A stretch of 41,839 nucleotides of DNA from Acidimicrobiaceae bacterium (GCA_026713105.1 JAPOPC010000024.1:1-41839); one strand, 5' to 3'. Positions 7,194 to 16,228 are shown, numbered from the stretch's first letter. Made by a program: numbers and translations. The notes: generated by a model from the letters alone, not told the origin.

Positions 7194-9590
7194 ATGAAGG
7201 TGCTGCTGAGCTGGCTGCGCGAGTTCGCGCCCATCGAGGGCGACCCCGCCGAGCTGGCCGACCACCTGAGCGACCTCGGCATGGCAGTCGAGGAGATGCG
7301 CGTCCTGCCGCCGCTCGACGGGGTCGTGGTGGCGCGAGTGGCGGGCCTGCGACCGCATCCCGAGGCTGACCGCATCCAGCTCGTCGATGTCGAGTTGCCC
7401 GGCGCTTCGGGCGAAGGGACACGCGGCGCGCTGCAGGTGTGCTGCGGCGCATTCAACATGTCCGTCGGGGATCTGGTGCCCCTGGCAACAGTCGGCACCA
7501 CGATGCCCGGGGGCCTCGAGATCGGCGAGCGCCGCCTGCGCGGCCAGCTCTCCCAGGGGATGTGCTGCTCTGCTGCAGAGCTCGAATTGGGCGCTGACGC
7601 CGACGGCATCATGATCCTGCCCAGCGACTTCGAGCTCGGCGCTTCGCTCATGTCCCAGCTCGGCCTCGACGGCGATGTCCTCTACGACCTCGAGGTGAAC
7701 CCGAACCGTCCCGACGCGATGTCGGTGGCCGGTGTTGCACGTGACTTGGCGGCGCGACTCGGCGTCCCCTTCCGGATTCCCGAGCCAGCAGTCGACGAGA
7801 CCGGCGCGGATGTCTCGACGGTGGCGTCGGTGAAGATCGTCGACTCTGACTTGTGCGGCCGGTTTGGTGTGCGCGTGATCGGCGGCGTATCCATCGGCTC
7901 TTCGCCACTGTGGATGCAAGCCCGGCTCACCCTGTGCGGGATGCGCCCGATCAACTCTGTGGTGGACATCTCCAACTACGTGATGCTCGAGCTCGGCACA
8001 CCCAACCACACCTATGACTTGGCCTTGGTGCCAGGCGGCCACCTCGGCACGCGTCGCAGCGCCGGCGGCGAGAGCGTGGTGACGCTCGACGGCGCCGAAC
8101 GCGAGTTGCTCCGAGGCGACGGCGTGATCGTCGACCGTGATGACCGCCTGATCGGCATCGCAGGTGTCATGGGTGCAGCCAACACCGAGATCAGCGACGG
8201 CACCACCGACGTGCTGCTGGAGCTTGCATGGTGGGACCGCCTGTCGATCACCCGCACGTCGCAGCGCTTGGGCTTGCGCTCGGAGGCCTCGATGCGCTTC
8301 GAGCGGGGCACCGACCACGAGCTGGTGCCCATCGCGCTCGACCGTTTCTGCGAGCTGCTGAACCGGGTGACCCCCGGCGGAGTGTCGGTGTGCCGCGGCC
8401 GACTCGACGGTCGGGGCGAACTGCCCGAGTCGACCCACGTCCGGGTTCGTCCTGCCCGGATGAGCCACTTGTTGAGTCAGAGCTTTACCGCTTCGCAGGT
8501 ACGGGCACTGCTCGAACCCATCGGGTTCGCCTGCGAGCCGGCGGCTGGTGACCTGACCGCTGCGCTCGAGGTGACCGTGCCCAGTTTCCGGCCAGACGTC
8601 GTCACCGAGACCGACGTGGCCGAGGAGGTCGCTCGCCACTACGGGTACGGGAAGCTCGGACGCACCGTCCCGCGTTCGCCCGAGCCGGGCCGCCTGACGC
8701 CCACCCAGCGTCTGCGCCGCGAGCTGCGGCGGGTGCTGGTGGGGGCCGGCTCGTCCGAAGCCATGCCCAACCCGTTCCTGGCGCCCGATGCCTTGCGCCG
8801 TGCCGGCATCGAAGGCACCGAACCCGTGCGGCTGCTGAACCCGCTCGCCACCGAGGAATCGGTGCTGCGGCCGTCGCTGCTTCCCGGCCTGCTCACCGCA
8901 GCCGCGTACAACACCTCCCACCGCAACGACACCGTGTCGCTGTTCGAGATCGGCGTGGTATTCGGCCAGCCGGCGCCCGACGAACCGCTGCCGACAGAGA
9001 CCGAGCGGCTGGGCGTCATCTGGTCCGGCGGCGAGGCTGCAGACGCCGTCCACCTGTGGGATCTCATCGTCTCAGCATTCGGCCTCGACGCCGCGCTCAC
9101 GAACGCGGGCGACCTCGACGGCATGCACCCTGTGCGTGCCGCGCAGGTCATGCTGGGCGGCCACGCCGTCGGCGTTGTGGGCGAGATCGATCCGGTGGTG
9201 TGCGAGCGCCACGGTCTCGCGCAACGATGCGCCTGGCTGCAGGTCGACGTGGAGCCACTGCTGGCCGCCGCATCAACCGCCGCCGACCGGCCCTACCAAC
9301 TCGTCTCGACCTACCCGTCCAGCGACATCGACCTGGCGTTCGCCGTCCCCGACGACGTCCAGGCGTCGCAGGTACGCGACACGCTGGTGGCTGCAGGGGG
9401 CGATGAGCTGCGCTCTGTGGAGCTCTTCGACGTCTACCGGGGCGACCAGATGACCTCGGGCACTCGATCGCTGGCATACCGCCTGCGGTTGCAAGCCGAC
9501 GACCGGACACTCACCGACGCCCAAGCAGCCGAGATCCGCCAGCGCTGCATCGACGCAGTCGAAAGCACCCACGACGCCCAGCTCCGCTGA
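7194..9590 (+). CDS. pheT: Phenylalanine-tRNA ligase beta subunit
   Basis: Beta subunit of PheRS, 798 residues. It carries the N-terminal MKVLLSWLREF start, an EMAP/tRNA-binding OB fold (about 40-155), the B3/B4 editing domain with MRPINSVVDISNYVMLELG, and the B5 region with VEVTVPSFRPDVVTETDVAEEVAR-type residues. The C-terminal FDX-ACB anticodon-binding domain contains STYPSSDIDLAFAVPDDV. Length and order are normal. It is co-transcribed with pheS. The gene ends 23 bases from the convergent dehydrogenase gene. Confidence 0.96.
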   Translation: MKVLLSWLREFAPIEGDPAELADHLSDLGMAVEEMRVLPPLDGVVVARVAGLRPHPEADRIQLVDVELPGASGEGTRGALQVCCGAFNMSVGDLVPLATVGTTMPGGLEIGERRLRGQLSQGMCCSAAELELGADADGIMILPSDFELGASLMSQLGLDGDVLYDLEVNPNRPDAMSVAGVARDLAARLGVPFRIPEPAVDETGADVSTVASVKIVDSDLCGRFGVRVIGGVSIGSSPLWMQARLTLCGMRPINSVVDISNYVMLELGTPNHTYDLALVPGGHLGTRRSAGGESVVTLDGAERELLRGDGVIVDRDDRLIGIAGVMGAANTEISDGTTDVLLELAWWDRLSITRTSQRLGLRSEASMRFERGTDHELVPIALDRFCELLNRVTPGGVSVCRGRLDGRGELPESTHVRVRPARMSHLLSQSFTASQVRALLEPIGFACEPAAGDLTAALEVTVPSFRPDVVTETDVAEEVARHYGYGKLGRTVPRSPEPGRLTPTQRLRRELRRVLVGAGSSEAMPNPFLAPDALRRAGIEGTEPVRLLNPLATEESVLRPSLLPGLLTAAAYNTSHRNDTVSLFEIGVVFGQPAPDEPLPTETERLGVIWSGGEAADAVHLWDLIVSAFGLDAALTNAGDLDGMHPVRAAQVMLGGHAVGVVGEIDPVVCERHGLAQRCAWLQVDVEPLLAAASTAADRPYQLVSTYPSSDIDLAFAVPDDVQASQVRDTLVAAGGDELRSVELFDVYRGDQMTSGTRSLAYRLRLQADDRTLTDAQAAEIRQRCIDAVESTHDAQLR

Positions 9591-9613
9591 GCTGAGCTGG
9601 TATCTGTGCCCCT

Positions 9614-10534
9614 TCAGTAGCCCAGGTCCAGGTACACCGGTCCGAACAACGGCTCATCAGCGATACGCAGCGCCACATTGGCAGTGACACGCTCCGCCAG
9701 AAGTGCCAGACCCATCTCGGGCGTGTTGCCGATGTGGGGGGTGATGAGGCAGTTGGGCAGGCTCCACAGCGGATGACCGTCGGGCAGCGGTTCGGGGTCG
9801 GTCACGTCCAGCGCGGCGCCGCCGATCTGGCCTGCGCGCAAGGCCTCCACCAGGTCGTCAGTGACGATGTGGCCGCCACGAGCGACATTCACGATCCAAG
9901 CGTGGTCGGGCAGTGCTGCAAGCTCGGCAGCGCCGATGATCCCGGTCGTGTCGGGGGTCAGTGACAGAGCCAGCACCAGCAGGTCGGTGCCTCCCAGGAC
10001 ATCCGCGAGTGCCGCAGGCCCGACCACCCGTGCAGCGCCGTCCATCGGTTGAGGCCGGTTTCGCAGCACCGTGACCTCGCAGCCGAACGGCACTAGCAGG
10101 CGCAGCAGCGAGTCGGTGATGCCGCCGCCGCCCAGGATCGTCACCGAGGCACCGAGCAGGTTCTGGCCCTGGGGCGCGCTCCACTGCCCCGCTCTCGCAT
10201 AGGTGGCCATGCCACGCATGCCTGCCAGCGCCAGCATCAGCGCGTGTTCGGCGACGGGCTCCGCGTACACGCCCTTGCCGCAGTACCACTCGATGGCAGG
10301 CCGGGCGGTGACGATGTCGACCACGGGCTCGATGCCGGCGTAGGGAAGCTGCACCCACTCGATGCCGGGATTGGCGTCGACCATTTCCCCGATCACGTGC
10401 GCTTGGGCCGGCTCGGCCCATACGAGCGCCGATGCCCCGTCGGGGGTGCTCACCGTGCCCCCGCCCCGCACGACCGCCTCGGCGAGCACGGGGCGCCGCC
10501 AGCAGTCGGGTTCGACGGCGACCAGCACGCTCAT
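9614..10534 (-). CDS. D-isomer-specific 2-hydroxyacid dehydrogenase family protein
   Basis: An NAD(P)-dependent oxidoreductase of the D-2-hydroxyacid dehydrogenase family, 306 residues from the ATG at 10534 (MSVLVAVEPDCWRRP). The nucleotide-binding glycines are in VTILGGGGITDSLLRLL. The catalytic triad is visible as Arg in NVARGGHIV, Glu in DVTDPEPLPDGHPLW and His in LITPHIGNTPE. The upstream in-frame extension is Arg-rich and spurious. It is the last gene of an apparent operon with the SDR (12-bp gap) and the P450-kinase fusion. The substrate cannot be told from sequence. Confidence 0.88.
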   Translation of the reverse strand: MSVLVAVEPDCWRRPVLAEAVVRGGGTVSTPDGASALVWAEPAQAHVIGEMVDANPGIEWVQLPYAGIEPVVDIVTARPAIEWYCGKGVYAEPVAEHALMLALAGMRGMATYARAGQWSAPQGQNLLGASVTILGGGGITDSLLRLLVPFGCEVTVLRNRPQPMDGAARVVGPAALADVLGGTDLLVLALSLTPDTTGIIGAAELAALPDHAWIVNVARGGHIVTDDLVEALRAGQIGGAALDVTDPEPLPDGHPLWSLPNCLITPHIGNTPEMGLALLAERVTANVALRIADEPLFGPVYLDLGY

Positions 10535-10545
10535 CAGGTCAACTC

Positions 10546-11400
10546 TCAGCGGCCTGCGGCCATGACGCCGCCGTCGGGGAAGATGATCTCGCCGGTCACG
10601 AAGCTGGCGTCGTCGCTGCACAGGTACAGGCACGCGTTGGCGATGTCATTCGGTTCGCCGAGGCGTCCCAGCGGTGTTTCGCGCTCACGCTCTTGCACCC
10701 ACCGTTCGTTGCCCAGCACTGCACCGCTCATGGACGTCTGGATGTAGCCGGGCCCCACGGCGTTGACGCGAATGCCGTAGCGGCTGAGCTCCAAGGCGGC
10801 GCAGCGCGTCAGCATCCACACGCCGGCCTTGGACACGCAGTAGTCGGAGCTGCCCTTGAGCACATTGGTGCCGGCGATCGACGAGATATTGACGATGGCC
10901 CCGCCGCCGTTGTCCTTCATTTTGCGAGCGACGGCTTGGTTGGTGAGCATCACGCCGGTCAAGTTGACGTCGAGCACTCGCTGCCACGATTCGAGCGACT
11001 TGTCGATGAAGTACATGTCTCCCCGGTCGAAGCGGTCCTGCCCGGCCTGCTCGTCGATCTCCCGGCTCACGTAGCCGGAATGCGAGATTCCCGCAGCGGC
11101 CACACATGCGTCGATGCGCCCGAAGGCGTCCACCGCGGCATCGGCCATCGCGTCGTTCTGTTCCTGATCGGAGGTGTCCACCTGGACCGCGACTGCATCG
11201 CGGCCCAGCTCGTTAATCTCGGAGACGACGTTCGCTGCCCGATCGGGGTTCAGGTCGGCCACCACGATTGACGCGCCCTCGGCCGCGAAACGGAGCCCGC
11301 AGGCCCGCCCGATCCCCGACGCCCCGCCGGTGACGACGGCCACCTTGCCCGCCATGCGGCCTGCTGTACCGCTTGACGCCGCTGTGCCACTTGCTGCCAT
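10546..11400 (-). CDS. Short-chain dehydrogenase/reductase (SDR), classical type
   Basis: An NAD(P)(H)-dependent SDR of 284 residues. The cofactor motif is TGGASGIG, followed by VVADLN, whose Asp favours NAD(H). NISSIAG carries the first part of the active site, YCVSK is the YxxxK pair, and GYIQTSMSG/FPDGG close the core. The start at 11400 has a perfect GGGAGGA site. The first 15 residues form a low-complexity tract (GTAASSGTAG) ahead of the usual MAGKVAVVTGG start and contain a copy of the mini-repeat discussed in the findings. An extra loop of about 20 residues (REIDEQAGQDRFDRGD) precedes the NLTG helix. It lies downstream of the P450-kinase fusion, suggesting a shared oxidative pathway. 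Confidence 0.9.
   Translation of the reverse strand: MAASGTAASSGTAGRMAGKVAVVTGGASGIGRACGLRFAAEGASIVVADLNPDRAANVVSEINELGRDAVAVQVDTSDQEQNDAMADAAVDAFGRIDACVAAAGISHSGYVSREIDEQAGQDRFDRGDMYFIDKSLESWQRVLDVNLTGVMLTNQAVARKMKDNGGGAIVNISSIAGTNVLKGSSDYCVSKAGVWMLTRCAALELSRYGIRVNAVGPGYIQTSMSGAVLGNERWVQERERETPLGRLGEPNDIANACLYLCSDDASFVTGEIIFPDGGVMAAGR
11353..11400 (-). repeat. Translated GC-rich mini-repeat at the SDR N-terminus
   Basis: On the minus strand this reads (GGC)ACAGCGGCGTCAAGCGGTACAGC, coding GTAASSGTA. It resembles the tracts in gltB, the M20 hydrolase and the P450 fusion. It sits between the real ribosome-binding site and the conserved SDR start, so it is an in-frame addition. Confidence 0.45.
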
Positions 11401-11522
11401 GGTTCCTCCCGCTCTCGTGCCGACACCGACCGTCCCGCCGGGTCTCCGCATCGAGGCCCAACCCTCGATGCGGCCCAGATCATGCCCTATCTGCGCACAG
11501 CAGGTCGGCTGAACGACGCCGC

Positions 11523-14504
11523 TCAGTCGGCGTTGCCCACCCTGGACTTCAGGCTCTCGCGCCGCCCGCGGATCAGCCGCCACGTGACCCGCTCGTGCCG
11601 GGCCGAGATGCCCATGGCTTGGCGGATGACGCGCTTGTCGACGGCTTCGGGAGACGGCGAGAAGCCGATCTCTGTAGCCATGCGGACCCCGTTGCGTGCA
11701 AAGAACGACGAGGCGATGCGCTCGAATTGGGCCAGCACTTCCATGTCGGGCTCCAGCTCGCCGGTCACCGAGCACAGGTAGGCAAAGTTCTTGATGAACA
11801 GCATCAGCTCTTTGGGGATGCGCGCGCCGTTTGCCAGCAGACCCGAGATCAGCGCCCGGAATTCTGCGGTGAACTCGTCTTCGCTCAGCTCCAGCGGATC
11901 GAAGCCGGGCCGGTCGAGGCGCAGGTCTGCGATGACTTGTTCGGGATCGCTGCCGGGGCCGAACGCGCCGAGGTCGATCATCCCGGAGATCTGCGACTCC
12001 AAGTCGCCGGTCAGCAGGCCGACGACGTAACGCAGGAACGCGACACGCTTGGGTCCTTCGAGCCGTCCGGTGATGCCGAAGTCGACCAGGCCGATCACCG
12101 GCGGCTGGCCCGGAGGTGTCCCTTCGGTGTCGATGAAGACGTTCCCGGCGTGGAAGTCGCCGTGAAAGACGCCCGTCATGCATGCGCCGTGGAGCAGCGC
12201 ATCGTTCATCTGGCGGAAGATGGCGGCCGCCTCGCCGTCGGCAAGATCGGTGGGCTGCAGCTCGCTCAGCGGGCGTCCGGCGACAGGGCTCATCACGATC
12301 ACCCGCTCGGTGACGGCGTCGAGGACCGGTTCGGGCACCTGCCAGCGTCCCGTCGTCGTCGTCGCACGCAGCGCACGGTCCACCTCGAAGAGGTTCGCCA
12401 CTTCGACCCGGAAGTCCAGCTCCTCGGTGATCGTCTCGGCGAACAGCTCCACCAACGCCGGCGGGTTGGTCAGCGCAGTGATCGGTATGCGACCCACCAG
12501 CTTCGGGGCGATCCACGCCAGCACCGCCAGGTCGCGCTCGACACGCCGGCGGATGCCCGGCCGCTGCACCTTGACCATGACCCGCGTGCCGTCGGGAAGA
12601 CGGCCCGCGTGCACCTGGGCGATGGACGCCGCTGCGGTCGCTTCGCTGTCGAAGTGCGAGAAGCGCTCGTCGAGGGGACCGAGTTCAGCCTCGACGACTG
12701 CACGGATCGCCGGCCACGACTCGGCGGGCACCTGGTCGCGGCACAGCCGGCATTCGGCCACAAGCGCATCGGGGAACACGCCCTCGCCCGCTGCGATGAG
12801 CTGGGCCAGCTTGATGTAGGCAGGTCCGAGCTTGGTGGCAGCCAGCCGCAGGCGCCGGTAGATCTGCTCGCGCCGCTCATCGGGACCGAGTCGCCGGTCC
12901 AGCAGCCGGCCGGCATAGACCGCCCAGCCGATCCGAGCTGCAGTGGTTACGAGTCGAAACAGCGGAGGGAATCGCGGGCGGGCGATCAGCTCGGGGACGC
13001 TGTTGTGGATCGCCCGGCGCAAGGGCGCGATCTCAGCCAGGTAGCGATCCCGCTCCGCTGAGGTCCCAAGATCGGCTGGTGTGCTGGCAGGCGGCAATGT
13101 CCCCGCGGGCACGCGCTCCGCCAGCGGCGGCGCGTTCAGCCGCAGGTGCATGCGCGACGGACCCCAGATCCCCAATGAGAGCGGCTTCCATTGCACCGGT
13201 TCGCTCAGCTCGAAGCTCTCGACACGATCGACGAAGACACGCAGTGCTTCTTGCAGCTCCGCTCGCGCCAGGAACGCCCCGAGGCAGTGGTGCGCGCCGC
13301 TGCCGAAGGCCAAGTGCGGGTGCTCGCGGGGAAAGTCTGGATCGAATTCATACGGGTCGAAATCGATGCCGCCGAGTGGTGTTTCGTCGATGCCCGAGGC
13401 CGCGGCTCTGTGCGCTGGGCAGCCGCCGGACAGGCTCGCGGCGTGGAGGCCGATCATGACCATGGTGCCAGCGGGGAACAGCAGCCCGTCGACCACGAGG
13501 TCAGTCGTAGCGATGCGCATTGTTGTGCGAACTGCACCGATGTAACGAAGCGATTCCTCCACGTAGGCCGGTATGCGGCCGGGATCGGCGCGCAGCGCCG
13601 CGTACCTGTCGGGCCGGTCGGCCAGCACCGCGAGCGTGGCGCCGAGCTGGTTGCGTGTGGTGTCGGTGCCCGCGACGAGCAACCCTTGGACCATGCCGAT
13701 CAGCTCTTCTTCGCTGAGTCGATCGCCGCCGTCGGAGACCTTGATCAACTCAGTCAGCAGGTCATCGGATGGCGCCCGGCGGCGCTTCGAGATCAGGTCA
13801 ATAACGTAGGCACTCAGTTCAGCTTGTGCGTTGGCGATCTCATCCAAACGCGCCATGACAGCTTCTGCGTCGGCGTCGAAGATCGCGAAGATGGCTTCGG
13901 CCCAGCGGCCGAACTGCGCCCAGTCGTCGTCAGTGACGCCTAGCAGGCGGCAGATGACTGGCACTGGGAAGGGATCGCAGAACTCGGCGACGATCTCTCC
14001 GCTGCCAGCAGACACCAGCGGGTCCAACAGTTGGCGGGCGTGCTTGGACATGAACGGCCTCAGGCGGTCAGCCGCTGCGGGAGTGAACGCACCCCCGAAC
14101 AGACGCCGCAGCCGCCGATGATCATCTCCTTCCACCGAGAGCACGTTCGGGCGAGAGCGCAGAACATTCTGAGTCGACAGAGTCGGTGCACCTTGGAGAG
14201 CGCGCGCCATGAGCGAGGCGAAGTCCAACGAGGTCGTGTCCCTCGATTCCAGCATCGACACGCCGGCGAGCATCGAAATCCATGCGGGATCTCGCAGGAT
14301 GGCTCGTGCCTGGTCGTAGCCGTGAACGAACAGCCCGTACGGAGTGCGCACCACCCAGTCGCAGGTGCGGCTCAACTCTTGGCTCATTGCGACCAGATCG
14401 GAGAACTCCCCGATCGCGATATCCGTGAACGGCACCGCTCCGGGGTCGTCGATGGATCGGGTGGGCGACCGGTGTGCCCCGGGCGCAGTTGCCGTGCTGC
14501 TCAT
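11523..14504 (-). CDS. Cytochrome P450 fused to an ABC1/UbiB-type atypical kinase
   Basis: A single 993-residue frame joins two complete enzymes. Residues 1-460 are a bacterial P450: I-helix AGTDTT (278-283), ExxR at Glu317-Arg320, and heme loop FGSGAHHCLG with Cys407. Residues 490-993 are an ABC1/ADCK/UbiB kinase-like domain: KLAQ (565-568, Gly of KxGQ replaced by Ala), Ala-rich loop AAAS (624-627), Lys645, EELDF (694-698), HGDFHAGN (781-788) and DFG (808-810). The junction is a Pro/Ala linker (about 458-480). No stop or frameshift separates them. Residues 356-382 are an insertion where P450s normally read AANRDP. UbiB-family proteins support lipid or quinone metabolism, so the fused oxygenase may act on an isoprenoid lipid; that is inference. 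Confidence 0.92.
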   Translation of the reverse strand: MSSTATAPGAHRSPTRSIDDPGAVPFTDIAIGEFSDLVAMSQELSRTCDWVVRTPYGLFVHGYDQARAILRDPAWISMLAGVSMLESRDTTSLDFASLMARALQGAPTLSTQNVLRSRPNVLSVEGDDHRRLRRLFGGAFTPAAADRLRPFMSKHARQLLDPLVSAGSGEIVAEFCDPFPVPVICRLLGVTDDDWAQFGRWAEAIFAIFDADAEAVMARLDEIANAQAELSAYVIDLISKRRRAPSDDLLTELIKVSDGGDRLSEEELIGMVQGLLVAGTDTTRNQLGATLAVLADRPDRYAALRADPGRIPAYVEESLRYIGAVRTTMRIATTDLVVDGLLFPAGTMVMIGLHAASLSGGCPAHRAAASGIDETPLGGIDFDPYEFDPDFPREHPHLAFGSGAHHCLGAFLARAELQEALRVFVDRVESFELSEPVQWKPLSLGIWGPSRMHLRLNAPPLAERVPAGTLPPASTPADLGTSAERDRYLAEIAPLRRAIHNSVPELIARPRFPPLFRLVTTAARIGWAVYAGRLLDRRLGPDERREQIYRRLRLAATKLGPAYIKLAQLIAAGEGVFPDALVAECRLCRDQVPAESWPAIRAVVEAELGPLDERFSHFDSEATAAASIAQVHAGRLPDGTRVMVKVQRPGIRRRVERDLAVLAWIAPKLVGRIPITALTNPPALVELFAETITEELDFRVEVANLFEVDRALRATTTTGRWQVPEPVLDAVTERVIVMSPVAGRPLSELQPTDLADGEAAAIFRQMNDALLHGACMTGVFHGDFHAGNVFIDTEGTPPGQPPVIGLVDFGITGRLEGPKRVAFLRYVVGLLTGDLESQISGMIDLGAFGPGSDPEQVIADLRLDRPGFDPLELSEDEFTAEFRALISGLLANGARIPKELMLFIKNFAYLCSVTGELEPDMEVLAQFERIASSFFARNGVRMATEIGFSPSPEAVDKRVIRQAMGISARHERVTWRLIRGRRESLKSRVGNAD
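13382..13440 (-). repeat. In-frame insertion inside the P450 domain
   Basis: This codes SLSGGCPAHRAAASGIDET, placed between the AA of the usual AANRDP motif and the FDPYEF segment before the heme loop. The minus-strand core CACAGAGCCGCGGCCTCG resembles the repeat cores in the M20 hydrolase and gltB. It is read in the same frame as the hydrolase copies. Confidence 0.4.
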
Positions 14505-14573
14505 GCCCCTATCACACCACGATTGCCGAGGGCTTCCACCGCGCGGCGCGTCGGCACCGCCTCGATGCCACGA

Positions 14574-14585
14574 CAGACTTGCACC
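14574..14585 (+). promoter_or_regulatory. -10-like CAGACT of a leaderless DUF192 promoter
   Basis: CAGACT at 14574-14579 is followed by exactly six bases and then the GTG at 14586. The same CAGACT-six bases-GTG arrangement precedes tyrS at 39646. No Shine-Dalgarno sequence is visible. Confidence 0.4.
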
Positions 14586-15314
14586 GTGCAGCAGTTCCGC
14601 CACAGGGCGGCCTTGGTCGTCGTCGCCGTGGCGTTGGGAGGCTGCGCGGTGCATGAGTCCACTCGGGAAGGCGGCCTCATCGCGCCAACCGGTCCCGCCG
14701 TGACTGCCGCAGCCCCAGTGCCCACCATCGTCACGATTGCTCCGCCGCTGTTGACTGCTGCGGTCGCACCGCCTGCGGACACATCCCCAGCGACCACCCA
14801 TCCTCCGGCGACGACCGGTCTTCCGGTGACGACTGGCGCTCCGGCGACCACCGGTGCCGACCCGCTCGCACACGCTCGGCGCGTGCTGGCGGCGGCGACG
14901 CCGCTTGCGGGCTTCGCCGAGGGCGTGCTGGGCGTGACCGGCCCCGCCGGCACGCAGGTGTGGCCGGTCATCATCGCCGACACATCCCAAGCACGGCAAC
15001 GTGGCCTCATGGGCGTGACCGATTTCGCAGCCCTTGGCGGCTACGCAGCGATGGTGTTCGTATTCGAGAGCGACACCTCGGGCGCGTTCTGGATGCGCGA
15101 CACACCGCTGCCGCTGCGAATCACCTTCGTCACTGCAGGCGGTTCGGTCGTCTCAGGGACCGACATGGTGCCGTGCCTGGCGCCGACGCCATCAGACGAT
15201 TGCGAGCGCTACCACCCCGATGGCCCGTATCGATTCGCTGTCGAGCATCCGATCGGCCCAGCCTTCGACATCGGCCTCGCCGATGCTGAACTGGTTGAAG
15301 TGACCGTCGAGTAA
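14586..15314 (+). CDS. DUF192 family lipoprotein
   Basis: The N-terminus (HRAALVVVAVALGGC) is a lipoprotein signal with lipobox LGGC, so the protein should be exported and lipid-anchored. A Thr/Pro/Ala-rich linker of about 70 residues with ATTGxPVTTGAPATTG repeats follows. The C-terminal 120 residues are DUF192: RQRGLMGVTDF, MVFVFESDTSGAFWMRDTPLPLRITFV and a C-terminal VEHPIGPAFDIGLADA segment. The GTG start at 14586 gives 242 residues; an ATG at 14565 is in frame. Two extra cysteines (PCLAPTPSDDC) may form a disulfide. DUF192 has no established biochemical role. The gene is divergent from the P450-kinase gene with about 80 bp between. Confidence 0.82.
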   Translation: MQQFRHRAALVVVAVALGGCAVHESTREGGLIAPTGPAVTAAAPVPTIVTIAPPLLTAAVAPPADTSPATTHPPATTGLPVTTGAPATTGADPLAHARRVLAAATPLAGFAEGVLGVTGPAGTQVWPVIIADTSQARQRGLMGVTDFAALGGYAAMVFVFESDTSGAFWMRDTPLPLRITFVTAGGSVVSGTDMVPCLAPTPSDDCERYHPDGPYRFAVEHPIGPAFDIGLADAELVEVTVE

Positions 15315-15416
15315 GGGCCCGCCAGAAGTCAAGTCGCGTGGTCTGCGCTCGGGAACTATGCGTAACTCCTGGTAATCGCACGGATCGGTCGCGCGACTTG
15401 ACCCGCGGCGGACCCT
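15314..15416. repeat. 103-bp inverted-repeat element (MITE-like or terminator)
   Basis: Arms 15314-15338 and 15392-15416 match at 20 of 25 positions in inverted orientation, including a perfect inner GTCAAGTCGCG / CGCGACTTGAC. About 53 bases separate them. The left arm begins on the last base of the DUF192 stop. It has no T-run and is larger than a normal terminator, so it may be a non-autonomous mobile element. Confidence 0.55.
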
Positions 15417-15558
15417 AAGGCCGAGGCCGGCGATGAAGGCGCATGCGACGGGGCCCATGAGACGGCAGCCGGATCGCGCCGTCGCCAACTACGCTGCGAT
15501 GCCGCGGTCGCTTCGTGCGTCACTGCGCTGCCGACATGACGGGAGTTGGTCCGGGACC

Positions 15559-16215
15559 ATGCTGAGATTCGCCGAGGAAATCCTGCTCCTGCTGCTGCGA
15601 GACGAAGACGGCAAGCTGATCCATGTGCCCGAGCGCACGCTCGACCGGGTGATCGCCGGCTCGGTGCTCATGGATCTGGCGATGGAGAACCGGATCGACA
15701 CCGATCTGGAGAAGCTCATGCTGGTCGACTCGACACCGATCGGCGACGGCCTGCTGGACCCCACGCTGGCCCACATCTCCGCCCAGCAGGCAGAGAGCGA
15801 CTCGCGCTACTGGGTGGAGTTCGTGGCGGCCCGGGCCGAAGGCATCCGCGAAGAGGCGTTCGCCCGCCTGGTCGACAAGGGCATTCTCGAGCGCAAAGAC
15901 GACCGCCACCTGTGGGTGTTCCGGTCGCGCCGCTACCCGATGGTGGACGGCAAGGCCGAGCGCGAGGTGAAGCTGCGCATCATGGGGGTGCTGTTCAGCG
16001 ACGAGATCCCCAGCCCGCGAGACGTCGTCATCATTGCGCTGACCGATGCGTGCGGGATCTTCGGCGAACTGCTGTCGAAGTCTGAGCTGGAACAAGCGGC
16101 GCCGCGCATCGAGCAAGTGCGCAAGCTGGACCTGATCGGGCAGGCGATGACACAAGCCATCCGCGACATCGAGATGTGGCTGGCCAGCTCCACGGTCAGC
16201 CGTTTCATGCTCTAG
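15559..16215 (+). CDS. GOLPH3/VPS74 (GPP34) family protein
   Basis: A 218-residue protein starting MLRFAEEILLLLLRDEDGKL, a typical GPP34 opening. It continues with ERTLDRVIAGSVLMDLAMENRIDTD, then LDLIGQAMTQAI near the C-terminus. In eukaryotes GOLPH3 binds PI4P and retains Golgi glycosyltransferases. Bacterial homologs are common in actinobacteria but their role is not settled. It is all-helical and has no signal peptide or membrane segment, so it should be cytosolic or peripheral. The frame is open upstream to 15433; I use the ATG at 15559 because the conserved domain begins exactly there. It converges on the nitroreductase gene. Confidence 0.85.
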   Translation: MLRFAEEILLLLLRDEDGKLIHVPERTLDRVIAGSVLMDLAMENRIDTDLEKLMLVDSTPIGDGLLDPTLAHISAQQAESDSRYWVEFVAARAEGIREEAFARLVDKGILERKDDRHLWVFRSRRYPMVDGKAEREVKLRIMGVLFSDEIPSPRDVVIIALTDACGIFGELLSKSELEQAAPRIEQVRKLDLIGQAMTQAIRDIEMWLASSTVSRFML

Positions 16216-16228
16216 GCGAATCAACCCC

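Noticed and set aside
7185..9053. A 622-residue minus-strand open frame over pheT
   Set aside because: It is a mirror of the well-supported pheT and shows no family signature.
11401..12516. Upstream extension of the SDR frame to 656 residues
   Set aside because: The extension lies within the P450-kinase gene in another frame and is Arg/His-rich; a perfect ribosome-binding site marks the real SDR start at 11400.
11373..13061. A 562-residue plus-strand open frame over the kinase half of the fusion
   Set aside because: The minus-strand UbiB motifs are intact; the plus frame is a compositional shadow.
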